Source: Euryarchaeota archaeon UBA623 (lineage in GTDB: Archaea; Thermoplasmatota; Poseidoniia; Poseidoniales; Thalassarchaeaceae). Taken from it: a DNA stretch of 6,698 nucleotides. The position numbers and the translations under genes were made by a program. Where the stretch lies: positions 975 to 7,672 of the forward strand of contig DAUV01000104.1 in the NCBI GenBank assembly GCA_002505325.1, given 5' to 3'. Positions 1 through 6,022 of this stretch are shown piece after piece. Below the pieces are notes generated by a model. It did not search any database. It was not told the DNA's origin and saw only the letters and a list, made by a program, of their open reading frames with translations. Position 1 is the stretch's first letter; every line of letters begins with the position of its first letter.

Positions 1-257
1 ATGAAGAAAATGCAACCACTCGACGTGACACCGAGGCTCGGCTCGGCTCCGTCCTCGCCAACACTGCTGAACACGAAGTTGAGGTTCAGTGGTTGGTAGA
101 GGTCCAGCGAGAGGCTCTCTCCGTCCGGCCCGGTGATGAAGACCCCGTCCGGTAGAGTCGGTTCGGGAGGAGACGGAGGGGGGCCATCATCCTTGAAGCA
201 ACCAGCGAGTGACGCCGACAGCATCAGAATCCCGACTAGCAGAACCTTCACTCGCAT
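1..257 (-). CDS. N-terminal part of a putative secreted lipoprotein (3' end outside window)
   Basis: An open frame runs from ATG at 257 to the left edge without a stop, giving 85 residues. The first 19 residues are a lipoprotein signal peptide: basic start (M-R-V-K), hydrophobic core (VLLVGILMLSAS), then lipobox L17-A18-G19-C20. By family knowledge, Cys20 would be lipidated and become the mature N-terminus, with the protein held on the outer face of a membrane. The signal is followed by an acidic, proline-rich linker (FKDDGPPPSPPEP) and then a stretch rich in S, T, G, V and F (DGVFITGPDGESLSLDLY) that looks like the start of a beta-strand domain. I do not recognise that domain. No Shine-Dalgarno sequence is visible before the ATG. 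The gene lies 47 bases downstream of the ketoacyl synthase on the same strand, so it could be the last operon gene or an independent one. The signal peptide is convincing; the function is unknown. Confidence 0.72.
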   Translation of the reverse strand, partial: MRVKVLLVGILMLSASLAGCFKDDGPPPSPPEPTLPDGVFITGPDGESLSLDLYQPLNLNFVFSSVGEDGAEPSLGVTSSGCIFF

Positions 258-304
258 GTTCGCACCGAAGGCGCATCAGCGAATTATCTTGCCCTCGGCA
301 ACTA

Positions 305-1285
305 TCAGAGAATAATTGCGTTAGCACCCCAGGCCAGCCCGCCGCCGAAGGCTACGGTGACCACGAGGTCTCCTGGGCCGATTAGCCCCTCTTCTAGGGC
401 CTCGCGCAGGGCGATGGGCACACTCGCTCCAGCGGTGTTACCATACTTCTGTAGATTCGTAAACGTCTTGTCCATTGGCAACCCGAGATTCTCCATGCCC
501 GCCTTGATGATGTTCAGGTTGGCCTGATGAGGGATTATCATGGCGACGTCTTCTATCGAATGACCGGTTCTCTCTAGAACGGCCCTGACCGCTTGGGGAA
601 ATGCTGCGGTCGCAAAATCCCAAACCGCAGGCCCGTCCATGTGGAAGTACTGCTCCCCGTCTTCGAAGCCCGAGGACGGAATCGGTTTCTTGACCCCGCC
701 CGCCGGGATTTCGATGACCCCGGCTCCGGCGCCGTCGGACATCATCCAGCTTCCAAGTAGGCCCCTGCCTTCGTCTACTTCCTGGATGACGGCCGCACCG
801 GCGCCGTCGCCGAAGAGGACGCACGTGGTACGATCCTCCCAGTTGAGAATGCGGCTGTAGACCTCGGCACCCACGACCAGCACGTTGTCGTATCCAGGGG
901 TGCCGGCGAAGCGCGCCCCGACATCGAGGGCGTGGACCCAGCCGGCGCACACTGCATTGATGTCGAATGCGGCTGCCTTGGTGCAGCCCAGTTTGTGCTG
1001 GGTGATTCCGGCAGTGGAGGAGAGCGGGACGTCGGGCGAGGAGGTGGCGAGGATGAGCATGTCCACGTCTTCGGGCCCAATCCCTGCCTCGTCCATGGCC
1101 TGCTTGCAGGCGATGACGGCGAGATCACTCGTGCAGACGTCATCAGCGGCGATTCTACGCTCCTTGATACCGGTCTTGGTGGTTATCCACTCGTCGCTGG
1201 TATCGACTATCTCGGCCCAGTCGTCGTTGGTCATGACATCGGGTGGGACGTATGCGCCCAACCCTGCGATGCCCACTGGCGCCAT
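305..1285 (-). CDS. fabH: 3-oxoacyl-ACP synthase III (FabH-type ketoacyl synthase)
   Basis: A 326-residue thiolase-fold enzyme, normal length for the family. FabH condenses an acyl-CoA primer with malonyl-ACP, releasing CO2, in the cytoplasm. The triad is complete: Cys113 in AFDINAVCAGW, His253 in IPHQANLNII, Asn283 in GNTAGASVP. Other FabH hallmarks are DEWITTKTGIKERRIA near residue 31, FGDGAGAAV near 158 and the C-terminal FGGGLAWGA. I chose ATG 1285 because MAPVGIAGLGAYVPP then aligns with the usual FabH N-terminus. The frame stays open to a GTG at 1345, which would add 20 residues and overlap the preceding stop by 17 bases; an ATG at 1297 is also possible. None has a strong ribosome-binding site. 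No acyl carrier protein, malonyl transferase or other fatty-acid gene is visible, so this may be a pathway-specific condensing enzyme rather than the housekeeping FabH. The family call is firm; the primer and role are open. Confidence 0.9.
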   Translation of the reverse strand: MAPVGIAGLGAYVPPDVMTNDDWAEIVDTSDEWITTKTGIKERRIAADDVCTSDLAVIACKQAMDEAGIGPEDVDMLILATSSPDVPLSSTAGITQHKLGCTKAAAFDINAVCAGWVHALDVGARFAGTPGYDNVLVVGAEVYSRILNWEDRTTCVLFGDGAGAAVIQEVDEGRGLLGSWMMSDGAGAGVIEIPAGGVKKPIPSSGFEDGEQYFHMDGPAVWDFATAAFPQAVRAVLERTGHSIEDVAMIIPHQANLNIIKAGMENLGLPMDKTFTNLQKYGNTAGASVPIALREALEEGLIGPGDLVVTVAFGGGLAWGANAIIL

Positions 1286-1328
1286 ATTGCCCCGCATCGC
1301 CCAAGAGCGGACTTTCACTGTTGCTGCA

Positions 1329-2768
1329 TCAGTCGTGCTTGACACAGACGTTCATGGCCTCTGAGAAGAAGCCCAGACTCCACTTGCCGCCTTCGCGGCC
1401 CACTCCGCTATCCTTGACGCCACCGAACGGGACTCGTAGGTCCCTGTGCAGCCAGGTGTTGACCCAAACCATCCCGGTCTCTATGGCCTCGGAGACCCGC
1501 TTGCCCTTCTCGAGGTCACCAGTCCATACGCTTCCGGCGAGCCCGTAGCGGGTGTTGTTGGCAATAGCCACTGCCTCGTCTTCGCTGCTGAATGGGTGGA
1601 GCGTGACCACGGGCCCGAAGATCTCCTCGGTCGAGCACCGCGAGTCGGGACTCAGTCCCTCGATAACCGTGGGTGCCATCCAGTTGCCATGCTCGAATTC
1701 CACGGGCATACATGGCGCCCCACCAGTGAGCAGATTGCCTCCTTCCTGCTTGGCCAACTCGACGTAGCTCTGAACTTTCTCGAGGTGCTGCCCCGAGATC
1801 AGCGCCCCGAGGTCGGTGGCCTCGTCTGAGGGATCGCCCACTCGCATCGCTTCGACCGCGTCGATGAAGCGGTCGCGGAACTCATCGTAGATTGAGTCCT
1901 CGACTAGGACCCTAGAGCCGCACAGACAGATCTGGCCCTGGTTGAGGAAGCCCGCTCGGACGACCCCTGCCACTGTGGATTCCATATCGCAGTCCGCGAA
2001 AATAATGCTCGCATTCTTACCACCGAGTTCGAGGCTGAGTTTCTTGAAAGCGGGAGCGGCTGATGCCGCCACCTTCTCGCCGGTTGATGTCCCACCGGTG
2101 AATGAAACCAGATCGACGTCTGAGTGGGCCACCAGTGGGGCCCCGGCTCCAGCCCCATCGCCGTGCACTAGATTGACTACACCAGCCGGTAGGCCGACCT
2201 CGTCGATGACTTGCATCAGCAGGTCTGCGGTCATAGGGGTCAGTTCACTGGGCTTGCACACCACTGTGTTGCCCATGCCAATGGCCGGTGCGACCTTCCA
2301 CGAGAGCAGGTAGAGCGGCAGGTTCCACGGGGTGATTAGAGCGCCAACGCCGACCGGCTTATGGACGACGTAATTGGTCGCACTGGCCATCTCGAAGACC
2401 TCCTCCTCATGCTCTCGCAGTATGCCTGCGAAGAATCGGAAGTTGGACACGGAGCGTTGCGCATCGACATCACGGGCTAGCGAAATCGGCTTGCCGGTGT
2501 CACGGCTCTCGAGCGCTGCGACATCCTCATAGCGCGCCTCGAGAGCATCAGCGATACGGTCCAGCCAATCGGCGCGCTCGGAGTGACTCAGAGCACTCCA
2601 GGCCAGGTGGGCAGAGCGAGCTGCAGCGACAGCAGCATCGACGTCAGAAGAATCAGACAGCGGCACACGGCAGATGTGCGAGCCGGTTGCTGGCTCGGTG
2701 TTGTCGAGCCACTGGTCATCGGAGTGAGTGACGAATCGTCCACCGATGTAATTGCATAGATCGTCCAT
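1329..2768 (-). CDS. NAD(P)-dependent aldehyde dehydrogenase, muconate-semialdehyde dehydrogenase-like
   Basis: A full-length 479-residue aldehyde dehydrogenase, which oxidises an aldehyde to a carboxylate with NAD(P)+. All expected residues are present: oxyanion Asn149 (ITPWNLPL), cofactor-binding Lys172 (CKPSE), general base Glu247 (LELGGKN), nucleophile Cys281 (NQGQIC) with a second Cys at 283, and E382-I-F-G-P. The C-terminal motif WLHRDLRVPFGGVKDSG (439-455) followed by GREGG and FFSEAMNVCVK is typical of the ALDH8 / 2-hydroxymuconate and 2-aminomuconate 6-semialdehyde dehydrogenases, which act after ring cleavage of catechols or 3-hydroxyanthranilate. The substrate is inferred from resemblance only. 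No ring-cleaving dioxygenase, decarboxylase or deaminase of those pathways is visible, so the true substrate may be another semialdehyde. The ATG follows the asparaginase stop directly (TGA-ATG) and has the best ribosome-binding site in the window, so it is almost certainly co-translated with its upstream neighbour. Confidence 0.93.
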   Translation of the reverse strand: MDDLCNYIGGRFVTHSDDQWLDNTEPATGSHICRVPLSDSSDVDAAVAAARSAHLAWSALSHSERADWLDRIADALEARYEDVAALESRDTGKPISLARDVDAQRSVSNFRFFAGILREHEEEVFEMASATNYVVHKPVGVGALITPWNLPLYLLSWKVAPAIGMGNTVVCKPSELTPMTADLLMQVIDEVGLPAGVVNLVHGDGAGAGAPLVAHSDVDLVSFTGGTSTGEKVAASAAPAFKKLSLELGGKNASIIFADCDMESTVAGVVRAGFLNQGQICLCGSRVLVEDSIYDEFRDRFIDAVEAMRVGDPSDEATDLGALISGQHLEKVQSYVELAKQEGGNLLTGGAPCMPVEFEHGNWMAPTVIEGLSPDSRCSTEEIFGPVVTLHPFSSEDEAVAIANNTRYGLAGSVWTGDLEKGKRVSEAIETGMVWVNTWLHRDLRVPFGGVKDSGVGREGGKWSLGFFSEAMNVCVKHD

Positions 2769-3956
2769 TCAGTCACCTCCCGAACTTTCGTTGGCGAACG
2801 GGTCGGAACGGGTCATTCCCGCCGAGTACTCCTTCCAGTCCAGCGTGAATCTGTCCCGGTCCGGGTCCCATTCGTCCCAGGTAACGACACTCTCGAGTTC
2901 CTCGAGGTACTGCGGGGGTACCATCCCTGACACGATGAACGCCTTCTGACGATGCAGAGGATACGGGTTGCGCAGGCGGATTCCGAGCACCCCGAGCACG
3001 GCGCGGGCGACGTACCAAGTGGCTTGGCTGTTCCAGCCGTGAGCGATCTTGATCACTATACCTAGGCCCTTGGGCCAGTCAGGATGGATTATCGACAGAC
3101 CAAGCAGACCATCAGCTCCCTCCTTGGCTAGGATCCTGCCTTCACCCGCTTTCAGGCAGGTCGAATCGAGCCGATTGAAGCCGCCGATGAGGTCGGGATG
3201 GCTGTTCATGGCATCCCAGATCCAGTCATCGTCTTTCTCACGGACGAGCCCTGCAAACATCACTGCGAGCTCGTCGACGGTGTTGGAGGTCGTAGGCAGT
3301 CCGCAGCCATCCTTGGCGACCCTCTGCGGCTCCCAGTCGGGCTCCCCCATCATCCGCCGGAGCACGTCGAGGTACATCGGGAACCAAGGCGAGCTCGGTA
3401 GGGTGTAACCAGCCCGGTTGATGCCCATGCACCGCAGTGCCTTGAGCATCGCAGCGTGTTCTCCAGAGCAGGTGTGGAACCAGCGGCGTGGGCGCCTGAC
3501 CTGCCGGCCGAACTGAATGAGCGGAACGTCCAGCGGGCACTGCATCAGCCCCCACTCGGACTCGGTCAGCAGCGACTGCGCGGCGGCCACGTGCTCGGTG
3601 TCACCGTTGTGTGAGGAGCAGGCTATGGCCATCTGCTCGCTACTCAATCCCTCGGAGGCCAGTGCCTCTTGGAAAGTCTTCATCATCAGCGGCTTCATCA
3701 TCGAGCGCCCGTAGACCAGCACGTTGCCCCCGAAGGAGTGCACAATCTCGGTGCCGTGGGCCCAAGCAATCGCACCGTGGATGGTGTTCTCGGAGACATC
3801 CATGCGGCGGAAATCTACCAAAGGCTCCCACTCGACATCACGACCCGTTGCGATGCCCTCATACTGCTCACCGAGAGGATTGGTCGGGTAGATTGCGGAA
3901 CCCGGCCTCCCAGGGGCCACGCTCGATGGCCTGTCGCTACCGTCCCCCTCGCTCAT
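2769..3956 (-). CDS. Asparaginase II-family amidohydrolase, divergent
   Basis: A 395-residue protein of the Rhizobium etli-type asparaginase family (Asparaginase_II), which hydrolyses a side-chain amide to acid plus ammonia. Visible family motifs are RSMMKP (Ser85, Lys88), ACSSHNG..EHVAA (Ser115), HTCSGEHAAMLK (Cys163), DGCGLPT (Cys218) and LAKEGADGLLGL (Lys278). These match the two Ser-Lys pairs and the two metal-binding cysteines known in the R. etli enzyme. The usual CSGKH is CSGEH here, so the lysine reported to help bind zinc is replaced by Glu166. About 40 extra residues precede the family core, polar and Gly/Pro/Ser-rich at the start, with no signal peptide. The frame extends to ATG 3971, but ATG 3956 is preferred: GGAGG lies 8 bases before it and the upstream stop ends one base before it. 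Family membership is sound. Because of the Glu and the divergent flanks, the substrate may be an amide other than asparagine. Confidence 0.85.
   Translation of the reverse strand: MSEGDGSDRPSSVAPGRPGSAIYPTNPLGEQYEGIATGRDVEWEPLVDFRRMDVSENTIHGAIAWAHGTEIVHSFGGNVLVYGRSMMKPLMMKTFQEALASEGLSSEQMAIACSSHNGDTEHVAAAQSLLTESEWGLMQCPLDVPLIQFGRQVRRPRRWFHTCSGEHAAMLKALRCMGINRAGYTLPSSPWFPMYLDVLRRMMGEPDWEPQRVAKDGCGLPTTSNTVDELAVMFAGLVREKDDDWIWDAMNSHPDLIGGFNRLDSTCLKAGEGRILAKEGADGLLGLSIIHPDWPKGLGIVIKIAHGWNSQATWYVARAVLGVLGIRLRNPYPLHRQKAFIVSGMVPPQYLEELESVVTWDEWDPDRDRFTLDWKEYSAGMTRSDPFANESSGGD
2773..2780 (-). promoter_or_regulatory. Strong ribosome-binding site of the aldehyde dehydrogenase gene
   Basis: On the minus strand GGAGGTGA ends 4 bases before ATG 2768; the GGAGG core is 7 bases away. 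The site lies inside the last codons of the asparaginase gene, whose TGA directly precedes the ATG, so the two genes are probably translationally coupled. Confidence 0.85.
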
Positions 3957-3957
3957 T

Positions 3958-5211
3958 TCAGGTGCCTCCATTGACGCGCGGTGCGACCTTGGTCATGAAT
4001 GCCGTCATGTTCCTCTGGACGCGCTCGTTGTCATGGTTGAAGAAGTCGAACCAGCACATCAGGCGGTCTTCGGGGTGAAATCTCTCGAGTATCTGCTCAC
4101 AGACCCTCTCGATATTGCCAATCACCGCATTATCCGTCGCCCGCTCGATTTTTGCCGGGTCGATGGTCCCTTCCAGTGCGCTCCAGTACGTTGAGAGCGC
4201 AGCTCTCGCCTCATCCATTGCAGCATCGTTCTGCTCGTCCGGAGTGAGTCCCTTCTCGTCGTTGACAAAGACCATGATGGTGCGGGGCATCATGCTGCGC
4301 TCCCACGGCCCTCCGTCAGAGTGGTAGTGCTGCCTGAATCTTTCATGGGTTTCCTCGATGATGTGCGGGGGGGTGATGCTGAGGTTGAACACCTGCACCG
4401 GCCGGAGTTTGTTCACCTCGACCTGTAGGGCAGGGTCGTGACTGCCGAGCACGAGGTTGAGAAGTTCCCTGCGCCACTCCTGCGGGATCGTTTTGATATC
4501 CTCAAACTCGTAACGCCTTGCGATTTCGATGGAATCTGGAGCCGAATTGAGGCTCCGCAGAGATACAGCTGCATCCTGAACATTCTCCCAGTCCCCATCA
4601 GAGCGGAAGTTGGAACGATTCAGGATCGTCGGCTTGGTCATGTCGCTGGACAAGACCTCGCCGTTCAGCAGTCGGAGAAAGATCTCCGAAGCCTCGGCGA
4701 AGATTTGTCCGCGTAGAGCAGGCCACGCCGCCGCCTCCACGGTGTCGCGCGGCACGATGCCATATGGCCGTGCCATGAACTCAAAGCGGCCCGCGGAGAA
4801 TCCGATGTGCAGCCTACGACTCTCACTCGGGTTCATGCCATGCAGGGCTAGGAACGCACCGACCCGCTCTGCCTGGGCGATCGGCCCTCCTGAAGCGAGT
4901 ATTGACATCACTGCGCTCCCGACTTCCATCCGCTCGGTGCGGGAGAGCATTTGGCCCGCGACTTGGAAGAAGTCCGTGCACAAACCCACCTCTCCCGGGA
5001 AGTGAGGCACAACTGGTTTGCTGTTGCCCTTTTGGACCTCAGTTGAGAGGTGCGCCTGAGCGACCCAGCCAACGCCAAACCCCAGTTTGTCGGCTAACTC
5101 GACCTGTTCGAAGAAACTGGCAAACATCTCTCTCTCGGAGGGAGTTCGGCCAGTCATGTCAGGCGTTTGCGCGATTGAGAAGAAGATATCGAAGCGCAAG
5201 CGCATCACCAA
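3958..5211 (-). CDS. LLM-class (luciferase-like) flavin-dependent oxidoreductase
   Basis: A protein of 417 residues resembling the luciferase-like TIM-barrel enzymes that use reduced FMN or F420 for monooxygenation or oxidation. Family traits are an N-terminal strand (RLRFDIFFS), EQVELADKLGFGVGWVAQAH (36-54, the position of the usual W-x-x-E-H-H segment, here with Gln-Ala-His), SAVMSILASGGPIAQAE (99-115), LHIGFSAGRFEFMARPYG (134-151) and a C-terminal GNIERVCEQIL (365-375), where the family often has G-x-P-x-x-V-x-x-x-L. Residues 195-260 look like a lineage-specific insertion. The start is uncertain: three successive codons, TTG 5211, GTG 5208 and ATG 5205, are all possible. TTG is reported because GAGGT lies 8 bases before it and the SDR stop directly abuts it; ATG is the commoner codon but its spacing would be 14. 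Relatives of this fold open rings of amides and nitrogen heterocycles (for example RutA) or oxidise ketones and sulfonates. The substrate here is unknown. A partner flavin reductase is not visible. Confidence 0.85.
   Translation of the reverse strand: MVMRLRFDIFFSIAQTPDMTGRTPSEREMFASFFEQVELADKLGFGVGWVAQAHLSTEVQKGNSKPVVPHFPGEVGLCTDFFQVAGQMLSRTERMEVGSAVMSILASGGPIAQAERVGAFLALHGMNPSESRRLHIGFSAGRFEFMARPYGIVPRDTVEAAAWPALRGQIFAEASEIFLRLLNGEVLSSDMTKPTILNRSNFRSDGDWENVQDAAVSLRSLNSAPDSIEIARRYEFEDIKTIPQEWRRELLNLVLGSHDPALQVEVNKLRPVQVFNLSITPPHIIEETHERFRQHYHSDGGPWERSMMPRTIMVFVNDEKGLTPDEQNDAAMDEARAALSTYWSALEGTIDPAKIERATDNAVIGNIERVCEQILERFHPEDRLMCWFDFFNHDNERVQRNMTAFMTKVAPRVNGGT
3965..3969 (-). promoter_or_regulatory. 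Ribosome-binding site that fixes the asparaginase start
   Basis: On the minus strand GGAGG lies 8 bases before ATG 3956, within the last codons of the LLM gene. It overlaps the in-frame upstream ATG at 3971, which itself has no such site before it. This favours 3956 as the start. The LLM stop (TGA) sits between this site and the start codon. Confidence 0.8.
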
Positions 5212-6012
5212 TCAGATTGACCTCATTCTTCCGCCGTCAACGGCTAGACTGACACCGCGGATAGCTCCGCTTGACGGTAGACATAGGAAAGTGACAGCGA
5301 CAGCGGTCTCAAGAGGGTCGACGAGGCGTTGGATGGGCACCCCGCTCATCCATTCATCGCGCACGTCCCCAACCGGCCTACCAGTGCGCTCGGAGATCGA
5401 GGCAGCTAGGGAGCCAAGCCTGTCGGTATCGGTGAAGCCAGGCATGATATTGTTGATGGTCACACACGCGGGCAGTTCGCGAGACAGCGACTTGGCCCAC
5501 GATGCCATCGCTCCGCGCAGGGTATTGGACAGGCCGATGTTGTCGATTGGCTCGCGCACCGAAGTCGAGATGATGTTCACGATTCGCCCAGCACCGACTG
5601 CTTCCATTCTAGGAACAAGTGCTTGGGTAATTGTGTGAGCAGCGTGCAGGTGGCGGCGAAACGGTCCCTCAAACTCGTCAATGGTGTTCTCTAGCAGAGG
5701 GCCTCCGGGTGGGCCACCTGAGTTGTTCACTAGGATGTGTATGGTGCCCATGCTGGATACGGCCTCGTGTACGGCACTCAAATCTTCGAGATCCAGTGCG
5801 AGAGCCTCGTGCCCGTCTCCGTGCATTTTTGTGACCAGCGAGTCGAGATCGGCTGCGGAACGGGCGCACGCTACGACGCGGGCGCCCGCGCGAGCGAGCA
5901 TCAGCGCGCAGGCGCGCCCGATGCCCTTCGAAGCACCACAAACCAGTGCAGTCTGTCCGTCAAGGACGCCGTCGGCGAATGGAAATCCGTTATCGAGTAG
6001 TTCATCGTTCAT
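5212..6012 (-). CDS. SDR-fold protein with degenerate catalytic tetrad
   Basis: A 266-residue Rossmann-fold protein of the short-chain dehydrogenase/reductase family, normal in length. It keeps the nucleotide-binding glycine motif CGASKGIG (25-32), the cofactor-adjacent D-L-E-D (74-77), NNSGG (96-100), a Pro-Gly after the core (MPGFTDTDR, 190-198) and the C-terminal SLAVDGG. The catalytic tetrad is mostly absent. By alignment to the usual Asn-Ser-Tyr-x-x-x-Lys pattern, Ser149 remains, while Asn becomes His121, Tyr becomes Ser162 and Lys becomes Arg166 (SNTLR in place of Y-x-x-x-K). This resembles a known atypical group of ketoacyl-reductase-like SDRs that do not match the catalytic signature. 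The start is ATG 6012, with AGGTG 5 bases before it; an in-frame GTG at 6018 overlaps that site and is less likely. It lies 8 bases after the formyltransferase stop and abuts the LLM gene. It may bind NAD(P) without standard hydride-transfer chemistry, or use another proton donor. Confidence 0.88.
   Translation of the reverse strand: MNDELLDNGFPFADGVLDGQTALVCGASKGIGRACALMLARAGARVVACARSAADLDSLVTKMHGDGHEALALDLEDLSAVHEAVSSMGTIHILVNNSGGPPGGPLLENTIDEFEGPFRRHLHAAHTITQALVPRMEAVGAGRIVNIISTSVREPIDNIGLSNTLRGAMASWAKSLSRELPACVTINNIMPGFTDTDRLGSLAASISERTGRPVGDVRDEWMSGVPIQRLVDPLETAVAVTFLCLPSSGAIRGVSLAVDGGRMRSI
5220..5224 (-). promoter_or_regulatory. Probable ribosome-binding site of the LLM oxidoreductase gene
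   Basis: On the minus strand GAGGT is 8 bases before TTG 5211, 11 before GTG 5208 and 14 before ATG 5205. By spacing it favours the TTG or GTG over the ATG. It lies within the last codons of the SDR gene. Confidence 0.55.
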
Positions 6013-6017
6013 TTTCA

Positions 6018-6022
6018 CACCT
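6018..6022 (-). promoter_or_regulatory. Ribosome-binding site that fixes the SDR start
   Basis: On the minus strand AGGTG overlaps the formyltransferase stop (TAG) and lies 5 bases before ATG 6012. Because it overlaps the alternative GTG at 6018, it supports the ATG as the start. Confidence 0.65.

Noticed and set aside
262..274. Short hairpin (5-base arms with one G-T pair, 3-base loop) between the synthase and the lipoprotein gene
   Set aside because: It has no T-run and a short stem, and sits only a few bases before a start codon. It may form by chance; I do not call it a terminator.
283..288. GATAAT on the minus strand, 25 bases before the lipoprotein ATG, as a possible -10 promoter element
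   Set aside because: No recognisable -35 element lies at the proper distance (the bases there read about TCTCTG), so a promoter is not supported.
438..950. Minus-strand 170-residue frame inside the synthase gene
   Set aside because: It is an arginine-rich out-of-frame translation lying wholly within a gene whose own frame has an intact FabH active site.
1286..1345. GTG at 1345 as the start of the ketoacyl synthase, overlapping the aldehyde dehydrogenase stop
   Set aside because: The extra 20 residues do not match the family N-terminus and the nearest GAGG lies 12 bases away. It remains possible but ATG 1285 fits FabH better.
885..1364. Long plus-strand open frames opposite the synthase (885-1364, 932-1342) and other antisense frames across the window
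   Set aside because: They mirror well-supported minus-strand genes, show no domain I recognise, and are expected in moderately GC-rich coding DNA.
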